Shown here: positions 17,444 through 27,036 of the stretch, piece after piece
How the letters are laid out: every line of letters begins with the position of its first letter
How positions within the stretch are numbered: the stretch's first letter is position 1
Origin: Ralstonia sp. ASV6
Lineage (GTDB): Bacteria > Pseudomonadota > Gammaproteobacteria > Burkholderiales > Burkholderiaceae
Length of the DNA stretch: 64,000 bases
Assembly (NCBI RefSeq): GCF_016429285.1
Contig: NZ_JAELUI010000006.1
Location: 1 to 64,000 of the forward strand
Direction of reading: 5' to 3'
Program-made: the position numbers and the translations under genes
Notes under the pieces: generated by a model
The model's database searches: none
Told to the model about the DNA's origin: nothing
The model's input: only the letters and a program-made list of their open reading frames with translations

Positions 17444-18898
17444 CTACTGTTTGGCGGTCGGCGGCGTGGCAGGGTGGTTCCAGTCGCCGCCCACGGCCTT
17501 CACCAGGAACACGCTCGTCGTCAGTTGCTGCCCCAGGATCTGCACCGCCGTACGCTGGTTGTTCAGCAGCGACTGCTGCGCAGTGATCACGTCCAGCGAC
17601 GTCGCCAGGCCGCCCTCGTAACGCACGCTGGCAATGTCGTAGACCTTGCGGGCGCTGGCGACGGCCGCGCGCGCTTGCGTCGCAGCGCGGTCGAGCGATT
17701 GCAATCCGGCCAATCCATCTTCCACTTCCTGCAGCGCACCCAGCACCGTCTGCCGGTAGTTGGCAATGGCGCCTTGATAGCCCGCATTGGCAAAATCCAC
17801 GCGCGCCCGCGTGCGGCCGGCGTCGAACACCGTCTGCGCGATCTGCGTGCCGAACGACCACAGCAACGTGGGAGCACTGAACAGCAGCGCGACATCACGG
17901 CTTTCCCAGCCCGCGCCACCGCCTAGCATGACGCTGGGGAAGAATGCAGCGCGTGCCACGCCCACCTGTGCATTGGCGGCTGCGGCACCGCGCTCGGCGG
18001 CAGCCACGTCGGGGCGGCGTTCGATCACGTCGGAGGGCAGCGCCACCGGAATCGTGGGCGGCGTCCCTGCCAGCGGCGCGGGGTCGATGTGGAAGGCGGG
18101 GGCGGGCGTGCCGACCAACGTGGCCAGCGCGTGTTCGTATTGCGCACGCTGTTTGGTCAGCAGTTCAGCCTGCGTGGCGGTGCTGTCGACCAGCGCCTGC
18201 TGCTGTGCCAGATCCAGCCCCGAGGCCACGCCGTCCTGATGCCGCGAGGTAACAAAATCAAGCGCTTTGCGCTGCAGGGTCAGACCCTCCTGCACGACAG
18301 CGATTTCTGCATCGGTCTCGCGCAGGTTGTACCAGGTGGTGGCCACCTGCGCGGCCAGCAAGAGGCGGAAGTTCTCCAGATTGGCTGCGGCCTGTTCCTC
18401 ACTGGCGGCGGCGTTGGCAACGGTGTTGCGCACGCGGCCGAACAGGTCGGCTTCGTAGCTCACGTCGGCGCGCAGGACGAGGTCGTTCTGCACCGTCGAC
18501 ATGGTCGGGCTGCTATATGACGCGAGCGGCCGGTAGGCCGATGTGCGCGTGCGCGAGTCGTTGCTGCTGGCCGTGACCGTCGGCAGCAGGCCGGCGCGTG
18601 CCACACGTGTGAGCGCCTGGGCCTGCTCCAGATTGGTCAGTGCCACCTTGAGCGACTGGTTCTCGCGCAGCGCCTGTTCGATCAGCTTGTCGAGCTGCGG
18701 ATCATTGAAGCGTTGCCACCACGGGCCCTTGGGGGCAGCGTCGGCGGGTTGCGCGGCGCGCCAGGGTGCCTCGGTCTGCCAGTGCGCGGGCACGTCCATG
18801 GCCGGGCGCTCGTAGTGCGGCGCGAGGGAGCAGCCCGTCAGCACGGTGGCAAGCGCTGCCGCCAGCGCAGTCGCATGGAACCTGGACAGCCCGGTCAT
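17444..18898 (-). CDS. RND efflux outer-membrane lipoprotein, NodT/OprM family
   Basis: A 484-residue outer-membrane channel of the tripartite efflux pump encoded upstream. It has a lipoprotein signal (ATVLTGC, Cys about residue 23) followed by SLAPHYERPAM, standard for this family, and the two long coiled helical repeats (LEQAQALTRVARAGLLPTV; AAANAQVGVARAAFFPSV). Its ATG overlaps the stop of the adaptor gene by four bases (ATGA), so it is translationally coupled as the last gene of the operon. Length fits the family. Confidence 0.92.
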   Translation of the reverse strand: MTGLSRFHATALAAALATVLTGCSLAPHYERPAMDVPAHWQTEAPWRAAQPADAAPKGPWWQRFNDPQLDKLIEQALRENQSLKVALTNLEQAQALTRVARAGLLPTVTASSNDSRTRTSAYRPLASYSSPTMSTVQNDLVLRADVSYEADLFGRVRNTVANAAASEEQAAANLENFRLLLAAQVATTWYNLRETDAEIAVVQEGLTLQRKALDFVTSRHQDGVASGLDLAQQQALVDSTATQAELLTKQRAQYEHALATLVGTPAPAFHIDPAPLAGTPPTIPVALPSDVIERRPDVAAAERGAAAANAQVGVARAAFFPSVMLGGGAGWESRDVALLFSAPTLLWSFGTQIAQTVFDAGRTRARVDFANAGYQGAIANYRQTVLGALQEVEDGLAGLQSLDRAATQARAAVASARKVYDIASVRYEGGLATSLDVITAQQSLLNNQRTAVQILGQQLTTSVFLVKAVGGDWNHPATPPTAKQ

Positions 18899-20211
18899 GA
18901 TGCGCGCGGTGCGGCAGCCGCAGGCGAGGAGGCCGGCGACGCAGCGGGGGCCGGCTTCACGATGGTTACCGCCTCGCCCTGTTCGATGGAGTCGGCCGGG
19001 TTGAGGATCAGCGCGTCGTCCGGTTTCAGGCCGGAAAGGATCTCCACCGTGCGGCCGAAGTCGCGACCAATGTTGACGGCGCGCAGGTCTACACGACCGT
19101 TTTCGGCCACGGCAATGCGCGGGCCTTCCTTGCGGAAGAGCAGCGCGTTGGTCGGCACGATGAGCGACGCGGCTGTGTTGGCGGTTGCTGCTGCCTTGCC
19201 GGCAATGGCGACCTGTACATAGGCACCCGGCAGCAGACGGCCGTCCTTGTTCGGCAACTGCACCTCGACCTGCATGGTGCGCGTGGCCGTATCAATGGCG
19301 CCGGATGCGCGCGCGATGGTGCCGTGGAAGGTTTGGCCGGGTATTTCCGCCACCGTGACGGCCACATCCTGCCCAACCTTCACCTGCTGTGAATACGCCT
19401 GCGGCACGTACAGGTAAATGCGCAGCGGGTCCGTCTGCGCCAGCGTGAACAGCTCGCGGTTGGCGCCCGCGTTGCCTGCGTTGACCAGGGTACCCACGTC
19501 GACATTGCGCTTGGTGACGACGCCGGCAAACGGTGCCACCACGCGGCGGAAGCCTTGCAACTCCTGCAGGCGGCGCACGTTGGCATCGGCCGCCGCCAGG
19601 TCGGCGTGCGCCTGGTTGGCGGCGCTGGTGCGCTCATCCAGCTCCTGTTGCGAGACGGCGTCTTTCTGGCGCAGGTTCTGCCAGCGCGTGAGCGACGTCT
19701 GTGCGAGTGCCAGACGCGCAGCCGCCTGGTTGCGTGCGGCCTGGGCCTGGTTCAGTTCCTGGTCCACTTCCGGCGTGTCGAGCAGGGCCAGCGCCTCGCC
19801 CTTTTCGACATGCGCGCCGATGTCCTTGAACCAGCGCAGCACGTAGCCGTTGGTGCGTGCATAGATGGGCGACTCCACAAAGCCCTGTAGCGTGCCGGGC
19901 AGCGTCAGATCGCGGCTGGCGTTGGCGGGTTTGGGCGTGGTGGTGTTGACGTAGCGGCTGGTCTGCACGCTCACCTGCCGTTCCAGCGCGTGCGCGTTGT
20001 AATGGCGGCTGACCAGGGTGCGGATGGCTCCCAGCGCCAGCACGATCGCCACGGCAATCATGACCCAGCGTGCGCGTCGCATGGCGTGGCTGCGGTCCAC
20101 CTGTTCGATCGGATCAACGGTGACCACGTGATGCGGTGGGAGCACCGCTTGGTGGCTGGAATGGTGCCCCGAATGTTGGCCAGCATGGGCGCCAGATGTT
20201 TGCTCAGACAT
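18895..20211 (-). CDS. RND efflux periplasmic adaptor (membrane fusion protein)
   Basis: A 438-residue adaptor linking inner-membrane pump and outer-membrane channel. The start MSEQTSG at 20211 is preceded by GGGGAAGCG; the longer frame to 20337 lies inside the pump gene. A His-rich cytosolic leader precedes one membrane anchor (WVMIAVAIVLALGAIRTLV). Then come a biotinyl-lipoyl half-motif (VESPIYARTNGYVLRWFKDIGAHVEKGEALA), a coiled-coil hairpin and a second lipoyl/barrel part (VVAPFAGVVTKRNVDVGTLV). It overlaps the pump gene by eight bases and the channel gene by four. The pumped substrate cannot be read from sequence. Confidence 0.92.
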   Translation of the reverse strand: MSEQTSGAHAGQHSGHHSSHQAVLPPHHVVTVDPIEQVDRSHAMRRARWVMIAVAIVLALGAIRTLVSRHYNAHALERQVSVQTSRYVNTTTPKPANASRDLTLPGTLQGFVESPIYARTNGYVLRWFKDIGAHVEKGEALALLDTPEVDQELNQAQAARNQAAARLALAQTSLTRWQNLRQKDAVSQQELDERTSAANQAHADLAAADANVRRLQELQGFRRVVAPFAGVVTKRNVDVGTLVNAGNAGANRELFTLAQTDPLRIYLYVPQAYSQQVKVGQDVAVTVAEIPGQTFHGTIARASGAIDTATRTMQVEVQLPNKDGRLLPGAYVQVAIAGKAAATANTAASLIVPTNALLFRKEGPRIAVAENGRVDLRAVNIGRDFGRTVEILSGLKPDDALILNPADSIEQGEAVTIVKPAPAASPASSPAAAAPRAS

Positions 20212-23200
20212 GTCCTTCGCTTCCCCGCAATTCAGTACCGTTACCAGGCCGGGCATTTCGTGTGTTATGCCGCTGCAATCTGCCGTGCACGCTGGCAAAC
20301 ACCACCGGAACAAAGAAGAGGGTCGATACGGTGGCAAACAGCAGTCCGCCGATCACCGCACGGCCCAGTGGCGCGTTCTGCTCTGCGCCTTCGCCCAGGC
20401 CCAGTGCCATGGGCACCATGCCGATAATCATCGCCAATGCCGTCATCAGCACCGGGCGCAGGCGTGTGGCGCCAGCTTCCAGCGCGGCCTGCACCGGTGC
20501 AATGCCTTCCGCCAACCGCTCGCGTGCAAACGAGATCAGCAAGATGGAGTTGGCCGTTGCCACGCCCATTGTCATGATTGCGCCGGTCAGTGATGGCACC
20601 GACAGCGTTGTGCCCGTCACGAACAGCATCCACGCAATGCCTGCCAGCGCCGCCGGCAGTGCCGTCACGATGATGAGCGGGTCGATCCACGACTGGAAGT
20701 TCACCACGATCAGCAGGTACACCAGCACGATGGCCATCACCAGGCCCACGCCCAGGCCCAGGAACGACGACTCCATCGTCTGCACCTGACCCCGGATGGT
20801 CACCTGCGCGCCGCGCGGCAGCTTGGGGCGGATATCGTCCACCGCCTTCTGCACTTCCTTGGCGACGGCGCCCAAGTCGCGTCCCTGCACGGCGGCGTAC
20901 ACGTCCACCACGGGCGTGATGTCGTAGTGCGAAACCACCTGCGGCTGTACAGATGGGGTGACCTGTACCAGGTTGCCCAGCAATTGCGGCCCGCCCGCTT
21001 GTGTGGCACCACCGCGCGCACCCGCCACCGGCGTGCGCAGCAGCGCATCGAGCGAATCCACGCGGTACTGCGGGCTCGTGACCGCCACCTGGTACACCAC
21101 GCCGTTGATCGGGTTCAACCAGAACGTGGGCGAGGTCTGGAAGCTGGAACTGAGCGACACGAGCAGGTTCTGCGCCACATCACGCCCCTCCAGTCCGACC
21201 TGTTGGATGCGGGTGCGGTCCATGTTCAGAGCCAGCGTCGGTTGGTCAAAGCGCTGGTGCACGTGCGTATCCACCGCGCCCGGAATCTGCTTGATGCGGT
21301 TGGCGAGAATGCCCGCGAGCTGCTGGTTGGTGGCGACATCCGCGCCCGAAAACTGCACGTCAATCGCCGAGGGCAAACCGAAGTTCAGGATCTGGCTGAC
21401 GATATCCGCCGGCTGGAAGGCAAACTCCACGCCCGGAAAACGCTTGGGCAGCTCTTCACGCAGGCGGCTGATGTAGACGGCGCTGGGCTTGCGCTCACCT
21501 TCTTGCAGGGCGATGAGGATTTCGCCGTCCAGCGTGCCGATCGTGCCGGCGTTGCTGTACGACAGGTTGATACCCGAGTTCGGCACGCCCAGGTTGTCGA
21601 GGATGGTGGTCAGCTCGTTCTTGGGAATGATCTCTCGGATGGTGGCTTCTACCTCGTCGGCCAGGCGTGCGGTTTCTTCAATGCGCAGGCCAGACGGCGC
21701 ACGCATGTGCAGGCGGATCTGGCCCGCATCCACATCGGGGAAGAAGTCACGCCCTAGCACCAGGTACAGCGCGCACGACGCCACGCAAAAGCCCAGGAAC
21801 GACAGCGCAAACGCGCGGCGGCGCTCCAGCAGCCCGCCGAGGATGGCCGCGTAGTTGCCGCGCATGTGCTCGAACTGACGGTTGAAGCCCTCGTAGATGC
21901 GGCCAAAGGTGGTCAACCCGGTGCCGGGCTTCTTGGCGTCTTGCGTGTGGCCGGCCATGAGCATCATCACCAGCGTCGGCACCAGCGTGCGGGAGAGCAC
22001 GTAGGACGCCAGCATCGCAAAGATCACCGCTTCGGCCATCGGCACGAACAGGTAACGCGCCACGCCCGTGAGGAAGAACATCGGCACGAACACGATACAG
22101 ATACAGATCGTCGACACGAAGGCCGGTACGGCAATCTCGGCTGCACCATCCAGAATGGCGGTGATCGGGTCCTTGCCCTCGTGCAGATGGCGCTCGATGT
22201 TCTCGATGGTGACGGTGGCGTCATCCACCAGAATCCCCACCGCCAGCGCCAGGCCGCCCAGCGTCATCAGGTTGATGGTCTCGCCAATCAGGTGCAGCAC
22301 GAGGATCGATGTCAGGATCGACAAGGGAATCGATATCGCGATGATGACGGTGCTGCGCCAGTTGCCGAGGAACAGCAGGATCATGGCCGCCGTCAGGCAC
22401 GCAGCGATCAGCGCCTCGCGAATCACGCCCTCAATGGCGGCCTTCACAAACAGCGACTGGTCGAACAGCGGCGTGATCTTGAGGTCTTGCGGCAGGGCCG
22501 CCTCTGCCGCGGGCAGCAGCTTGTAGATGTTGTTGACGATATCCAGCGTGGACGCGCCGCCGTTCTTGAGGACCGACAGCAGCACGCCGCGCTGACCATC
22601 CTGGCGCACCACGTTGGTTTGCGGCGAGAAGCCGTCGCGCACGTTGGCCACGTCGCCCAGGTAGAGCGTGGCGCCGTTGCTGGTCTTGACCGGAATGGCA
22701 TTGAGTGCGGCGATGCTGCCTGGCGTGCCGTTAAGCGTGACGCCGTATTCGGTGGCGTCGATCTTTTGCGTGCCGGCAGGCAGGATCAGGTTCTGCGCGC
22801 CCACCGCATTGACGATGTCCACCGGCGTCAGGCCCTGCGCCAGCAGCTTTTGCGTATCGAGGTCCACCGTGATCTGCCGGCTCTTGCCGCCGTACGGATA
22901 TGGCACGGCGATGCCAGGCACGGTAATCAGGCGCGGGCGCAGGAAGTTCAGTGCGGTGTCATTGAGTTCCTGCTCAGACAGCGTGTTGGAAGACAGCCCC
23001 AACTGCAGGATCGGGATGCTCGACGCCGAATACTTGATGACCAGGGGCGGCGTTGTGCCCGGCGGCAGTTGGCGCACCTGCGCTTGCGTGCTCGCCACGA
23101 TCTGCGCCAGCGCCGTCTGGATGTTGGCGTTGGGCTGGAAGAAGACCTTGATGATCGAGATACCGTTCAGCGACTGCGATTCGATGTGCTCGATGTCGTT

Positions 23201-23425
23201 AACGGTGGTCGTCAGGCTGCGCTCCGTCACCGAGACGATGCGGTCGGCCATCTCCTTGGCAGGCAGGCCGTTGTAGTTCCAGATGATGCTGACAACCGGA
23301 ATATCGATTTCCGGAAAAATGTCCGTTGGCGTACGCATGAGCGTAAACGGCGTCGCCAGCAGGATCAGCAGCGCGAGGACGATGAACGTCAGCGGCCTTC
23401 GCAGCGCGAGTTGGACAATCCACAT
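20204..23425 (-). CDS. RND-family efflux transporter, inner-membrane pump
   Basis: A 1073-residue proton-driven exporter of the AcrB/MdtB superfamily, with 12 expected membrane segments and two large periplasmic loops. The N-terminus RRPLTFIVLALLILL starts TM1; TM4 carries the proton-relay acidic pair in GILVDDATVTIENIE. The C-terminal half repeats the fold (MTMGVATANSILLISFARE, TALAMIIGMVPMALGLGEG). It is the first gene of the pump-adaptor-channel operon. No dedicated regulator is adjacent. A pair of direct GATCAGA repeats lies about 90-115 bases upstream. Confidence 0.93.
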   Translation of the reverse strand: MWIVQLALRRPLTFIVLALLILLATPFTLMRTPTDIFPEIDIPVVSIIWNYNGLPAKEMADRIVSVTERSLTTTVNDIEHIESQSLNGISIIKVFFQPNANIQTALAQIVASTQAQVRQLPPGTTPPLVIKYSASSIPILQLGLSSNTLSEQELNDTALNFLRPRLITVPGIAVPYPYGGKSRQITVDLDTQKLLAQGLTPVDIVNAVGAQNLILPAGTQKIDATEYGVTLNGTPGSIAALNAIPVKTSNGATLYLGDVANVRDGFSPQTNVVRQDGQRGVLLSVLKNGGASTLDIVNNIYKLLPAAEAALPQDLKITPLFDQSLFVKAAIEGVIREALIAACLTAAMILLFLGNWRSTVIIAISIPLSILTSILVLHLIGETINLMTLGGLALAVGILVDDATVTIENIERHLHEGKDPITAILDGAAEIAVPAFVSTICICIVFVPMFFLTGVARYLFVPMAEAVIFAMLASYVLSRTLVPTLVMMLMAGHTQDAKKPGTGLTTFGRIYEGFNRQFEHMRGNYAAILGGLLERRRAFALSFLGFCVASCALYLVLGRDFFPDVDAGQIRLHMRAPSGLRIEETARLADEVEATIREIIPKNELTTILDNLGVPNSGINLSYSNAGTIGTLDGEILIALQEGERKPSAVYISRLREELPKRFPGVEFAFQPADIVSQILNFGLPSAIDVQFSGADVATNQQLAGILANRIKQIPGAVDTHVHQRFDQPTLALNMDRTRIQQVGLEGRDVAQNLLVSLSSSFQTSPTFWLNPINGVVYQVAVTSPQYRVDSLDALLRTPVAGARGGATQAGGPQLLGNLVQVTPSVQPQVVSHYDITPVVDVYAAVQGRDLGAVAKEVQKAVDDIRPKLPRGAQVTIRGQVQTMESSFLGLGVGLVMAIVLVYLLIVVNFQSWIDPLIIVTALPAALAGIAWMLFVTGTTLSVPSLTGAIMTMGVATANSILLISFARERLAEGIAPVQAALEAGATRLRPVLMTALAMIIGMVPMALGLGEGAEQNAPLGRAVIGGLLFATVSTLFFVPVVFASVHGRLQRHNTRNARPGNGTELRGSEGHV

Positions 23426-23726
23426 GGAAGCGTTTCAGAACCGCGAAGCGTTGATGACGGGGGCGGGAGCCACCCGAGCGGGCGGCGGCCAACCATTTTA
23501 GCGCCGGGACTGTTCGATCAGAATGTTTTGATGATCAGACATTATTACAGTGCATAACGGCAACTGCCGGGGCAACTGAAGGGCCTTGGCAGACAGACGC
23601 GGCAAGCCGCGGGTGCCGCGCGGCTTCGGACGCTATGTGCAATATCACACCCGGTGTCGCCGCGGGTGCGCCTCAAATCGCGCGATAATGCCAAGCTTTC
23701 CCCGCATTCTTTCGTGCCCGCCCGCC
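23426..23726. promoter_or_regulatory. Divergent promoter region of the RND operon and the PLP enzyme
   Basis: About 300 bases with no supported gene. GATCAGA occurs twice, at 23516-23522 and 23533-23539, 17 bases apart, in a locally AT-rich stretch, a candidate binding site for a regulator encoded elsewhere. The plus-strand frame opened at 23586 is not credible as protein start because family homology begins at 23727. Confidence 0.45.
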
Positions 23727-24962
23727 ATGACCGGACTCACTACCGCCCTCCTGCACGCCGACCGCGAAGCCGGCGTCGAGCATTACGCTGTCCACAAGCC
23801 CCTGCATACGTCCACCACGTATGGATATTCGGACACGCGCGAGCTGATCGACGTGTTCCAGGGCAAGCCCGGCTACACCTACGCGCGCCAGGGCAACCCG
23901 ACCACGGCGGCGCTGGAAGCGAAGATCACCATGATGGAAGCGGGCCTGGCCACCGCGTGCTTCGCTACCGGCATGGCCGCCATCGTGGCCGTGTTTTCGA
24001 CCATGCTGCGCGCGGGCGATCACGTGGTCTCCAGCGCTTTCCTGTTCGGCAACACCAACAGCGTGTTTGAGACGCTGCGCCACATGGGCGTGGAAGTGAC
24101 ATTTGTCGATGCCACGTCGGCACAAGCCGTGGCGGATGCCGTTCAACCGAACACACGCCTCGTCTTTGTGGAAACGATCGCCAACCCGCGCACGCAGGTG
24201 GCGGACTTGAAGGGCATCGGTGCCCTCTGCAAGGAACGCGGCCTGCTGTATGTGATCGACAGCACGATGACCTCGCCATGGCTGTTCCGTGGTCGTGATG
24301 CGCAGGCCAGCCTGGTGGTGCATTCGCTGTCCAAGTACATCGGCGGGCACGGCAATGCGTTGGGCGGCGCGGTGGTCGACACCGGGCTGTTCGACTGGAC
24401 GACGTATCCGAACATCTTCCCGGCCTATCGCAAGGCCAAACCGGAAATGCAGGGCATCCAGCAGATCCGCAAGAAAGGCCTGCGCGATCAGGGCGCGACG
24501 CTCATTGCCGATGCCGCCCACCGCATTGCCGTGGGCGCGGAAACCATGACTCTGCGGGTGGACCGCACTTGCAGCAATGCGCTGGCGCTGGCGCGCACGC
24601 TGGCCGCGCACCCGAAGGTGGCACGCGTGTACTACCCCGGCCTGCCGGAACACCCCGAGCACGCCCGCGCCACCGAGCTGTTCCGCCACTACGGCGGCCT
24701 GCTGAGCTTCGAGCTGGTGGAAGGCGCCGACTACGTGGAGATGCTTAACCACCTGCGTTTTGCTGTGCGCGCCACCCACCTGGGTGACACGCGTACGCTG
24801 GTGATTCCCGTCGCGCCAACCATCTACTGGGAAATGGGCGCAGAGCGTCGTGCGTCGATGGGCATTGCCGATTCGCTCGTGCGCGTGTCGGTCGGCATTG
24901 AAGACGAAGCCGATTTGCTGACGGATTTCACGCAGGCATTGGATGCAACAAGCGCAGCTTGA
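23727..24962 (+). CDS. Cys/Met metabolism PLP-dependent enzyme (cystathionine synthase/lyase or O-acylhomoserine sulfhydrylase type)
   Basis: A fold-type I PLP enzyme of the trans-sulfuration family, 411 residues from the ATG at 23727 (MTGLTTALLHADRE); an ATG at 23688 in the same frame is possible. Diagnostic segments are YTYARQGNPTTAALE near the N-terminus, FATGMAAI for phosphate binding, and the Schiff-base Lys in VHSLSKYIGGHGN. The substrate within the family (cystathionine, O-acylhomoserine or methionine) cannot be decided by eye. It stands alone, divergent from the RND operon. Confidence 0.88.
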   Translation: MTGLTTALLHADREAGVEHYAVHKPLHTSTTYGYSDTRELIDVFQGKPGYTYARQGNPTTAALEAKITMMEAGLATACFATGMAAIVAVFSTMLRAGDHVVSSAFLFGNTNSVFETLRHMGVEVTFVDATSAQAVADAVQPNTRLVFVETIANPRTQVADLKGIGALCKERGLLYVIDSTMTSPWLFRGRDAQASLVVHSLSKYIGGHGNALGGAVVDTGLFDWTTYPNIFPAYRKAKPEMQGIQQIRKKGLRDQGATLIADAAHRIAVGAETMTLRVDRTCSNALALARTLAAHPKVARVYYPGLPEHPEHARATELFRHYGGLLSFELVEGADYVEMLNHLRFAVRATHLGDTRTLVIPVAPTIYWEMGAERRASMGIADSLVRVSVGIEDEADLLTDFTQALDATSAA

Positions 24963-25010
24963 AATTGATCTAAATAACAATTCTTAACGCGAATTAAGCG
25001 CGTCTATCGC

Positions 25011-25034
25011 GGGAATTTAAACAATCAAATTCCC
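25011..25034. promoter_or_regulatory. Inverted repeat between the PLP enzyme and the catalase
   Basis: GGGAATTT at 25011-25018 and AAATTCCC at 25027-25034 form a perfect 8-base inverted repeat with an 8-base spacer, 56 bases before the catalase start. It could be an operator controlling the catalase or a weak terminator; there is no T tract, favouring an operator. Confidence 0.4.
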
Positions 25035-25089
25035 CTGCGATGTCGGGGTCACTAAGGTAGCGACTCGTTTCACCTTAGGAGACCTCGAC

Positions 25090-26616
25090 ATGTCCCGAAT
25101 CCGCTCTCTGCGGTTTTCTCTTGTTGCGCTAGCAGCACTGACCGCCTTCCAAGCTGGCGCTGCCACGCTCACGCGCGACAATGGTGCGCCTGTGGGCGAC
25201 AACCAGAATTCGCAAACCGCCGGCCCCAACGGCCCCGTGCTGCTGCAAGACGTGCAGCTCATCCAGAAGCTGCAGCGCTTTGACCGCGAGCGTATTCCTG
25301 AGCGTGTTGTGCATGCGCGCGGTACCGGTGCCTACGGCGTGTTTGTCGCCAGCAAGGACATCTCCGATCTGACCCGTGCCAAGGTGTTTACGCCGGGCGA
25401 AGAGACGCCGGTGTTCGTGCGCTTCTCCAGCGTCATCCACGGCAACCACTCGCCCGAAACGCTGCGTGACCCACGCGGCTTCGGGACCAAGTTCTACACG
25501 CGCGAAGGCAACTGGGATCTGGTCGGCAACAACCTGCCGGTGTTCTTCATCCGTGACGCGATCAAGTTTCCGGACATGGTGCACTCGCTCAAGCCAGCGC
25601 CTGACACCAACATTCAAGACCCGAATCGCCTCTTTGATTTCTTCTCGCACCAGCCAGAAGCCACGCACATGCTGACGCGCGTGTACAGCGACTACGGCAC
25701 GCCCACCAGCTACCGCGAGATGGACGGCAACAGCGTGCACGCCTATAAGTTCGTCAACGCTAAGGGCGAGATTCACTACGTCAAGTTCCACTGGAAGAGC
25801 CTGCAAGGCCAGAAGACGCTTACCGCAGCCCAAGCCGAGGCGGTGCAGGGTAAAGACTTCAACCACATGACGAAGGATCTGATTGGCGCCATCAACAAGG
25901 GCGACTATCCGAAGTGGGATCTGTACATTCAGGTGCTCAAGCCTGAGCAACTCGCCAAGTTCGACTTTGATCCGCTGGACGCCACCAAGATCTGGCCCGA
26001 CGTGCCCGAAGTGAAGATCGGTACCATGACGCTGAACAAGAACCCGAGCAACGTCTTCCTGGAGACGGAGCAGGCTGCGTTGGCGCCGTCCAACCTGGTA
26101 CCGGGCATTGAGCCATCGGAAGACCGCCTGCTGCAGGGCCGCATCTTCTCGTATGCCGATACGCAGCTCCACCGCGTGGGCACCAACGGCTTGCAACTGC
26201 CGATCAACCGTCCGCGCACATCGGTCGTCAACTACAACCAAGACGGCAGCATGAATCCCGGTGCCAAGCAGGGCAACGTGAACTACGAGCCCAGCGAACG
26301 CGCCGACCTGGCCGCCGATGCGGCCGCCAAGTACAGCCGCCTGCCGCTGTCGGGCACGACACAGCAGCAACGCATTGCCCGCACGCAAAACTTTAAGCAA
26401 GCGGGTGACTTCTACCGTTCGCTGTCGGTACAGGAGCAAGCCAATCTGGTGAGCAACCTGGCAGGCGATCTGGGGCAAGTGAAGGACGAGAACGTGAAGT
26501 ACACCATGCTGTCGTACTTCCAGAAGGCGGACGCCAACTACGGCCTCGCCCTCGCCCAAGCTGTGAAGGCCGACCCGGCACGCGTGCAAGCGCTGGCCGC
26601 CAAGCTGCAAGACTGA
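25090..26616 (+). CDS. Secreted heme catalase
   Basis: Converts hydrogen peroxide to water and oxygen. 508 residues, start supported by AGGAG upstream. Residues 1-24 form a signal peptide (SLVALAALTAFQAGA), so the enzyme is periplasmic, unlike most cytosolic small-subunit catalases. The catalytic His is in VVHARGTGAYG, the distal Asn in LVGNNLPVFFIRD, and the proximal heme-ligand Tyr in RIFSYADTQLHR. Length matches small-subunit clade catalases plus signal. A good terminator follows at 26642. Confidence 0.95.
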   Translation: MSRIRSLRFSLVALAALTAFQAGAATLTRDNGAPVGDNQNSQTAGPNGPVLLQDVQLIQKLQRFDRERIPERVVHARGTGAYGVFVASKDISDLTRAKVFTPGEETPVFVRFSSVIHGNHSPETLRDPRGFGTKFYTREGNWDLVGNNLPVFFIRDAIKFPDMVHSLKPAPDTNIQDPNRLFDFFSHQPEATHMLTRVYSDYGTPTSYREMDGNSVHAYKFVNAKGEIHYVKFHWKSLQGQKTLTAAQAEAVQGKDFNHMTKDLIGAINKGDYPKWDLYIQVLKPEQLAKFDFDPLDATKIWPDVPEVKIGTMTLNKNPSNVFLETEQAALAPSNLVPGIEPSEDRLLQGRIFSYADTQLHRVGTNGLQLPINRPRTSVVNYNQDGSMNPGAKQGNVNYEPSERADLAADAAAKYSRLPLSGTTQQQRIARTQNFKQAGDFYRSLSVQEQANLVSNLAGDLGQVKDENVKYTMLSYFQKADANYGLALAQAVKADPARVQALAAKLQD

Positions 26617-26641
26617 TCGATCTCGATCGCGACGTGGTTTT

Positions 26642-26674
26642 CCCGCTGTGCCGCTCAGGTGCAGCGGGCTTTTT
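26642..26674 (+). terminator. Rho-independent terminator after the catalase
   Basis: CCCGCTG at 26642-26648 pairs with CAGCGGG at 26662-26668, followed by a run of five T. It closes the catalase transcript just before the convergent oxidase operon. Confidence 0.85.
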
Positions 26675-26677
26675 CGT

Positions 26678-27028
26678 TTAGTGAAAGAAGAACGTACGCA
26701 TGCCAAATGTGTGATGCGCTTCCGCCGCCATCAGCACCATCAATACCAGCAGTGCCAGCGGCGGCATGAGGATGGCATACACCAGTGCCAGCCGCTCCCA
26801 CACCATGTGCATGAACACCGATACGATCAGCCCCGCCTTGGCAATCATCAACACGATGATCAGCGTCCAGCGTGTTAGCCCTTCCACGCGAAAGTAGTCC
26901 ACCAGGTACGACAGGGTGCTCAGCACAAACAGCAGCCCCCAGATTTTCAAATAGATGCCGATGGGGTGCTGCTGGCCATGTGAAGCGGGGGAAGCGTCAT
27001 GGGTGTGAGCTGCGTCGGTGTGGTCCAT
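26678..27028 (-). CDS. Cytochrome c oxidase subunit IV family protein
   Basis: A 116-residue protein with three predicted membrane segments (IYLKIWGLLFVLSTLSYLV, LIIVLMIAKAGLIVSVFMH, ILMPPLALLVLMVLMAA), as in prokaryotic subunit IV/CyoD-like proteins. The His-rich N-terminus starts at 27028 (MDHTDAAHTHD); a codon at 27043 is in frame but overlaps the upstream gene. It is the last gene of the oxidase operon. It probably stabilises the complex rather than taking part in electron transfer. Confidence 0.85.
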   Translation of the reverse strand: MDHTDAAHTHDASPASHGQQHPIGIYLKIWGLLFVLSTLSYLVDYFRVEGLTRWTLIIVLMIAKAGLIVSVFMHMVWERLALVYAILMPPLALLVLMVLMAAEAHHTFGMRTFFFH

Positions 27029-27036
27029 GGTCTGCC

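Noticed and set aside
17444-17926. Continuation of the plus-strand membrane protein through the efflux gene
   Set aside because: The tail is low-complexity Arg/Gln-rich sequence antisense to OprM; the natural end is in another frame at 17436.
21866-23557. Long plus-strand frame (563 codons) antisense to the RND pump
   Set aside because: It is an Arg/His/Gln-rich shadow of a highly conserved gene, with no domain or ribosome site.
23673-24980. 435-codon minus-strand frame over the PLP enzyme
   Set aside because: The plus strand has all PLP-enzyme motifs; the minus frame is a shadow.
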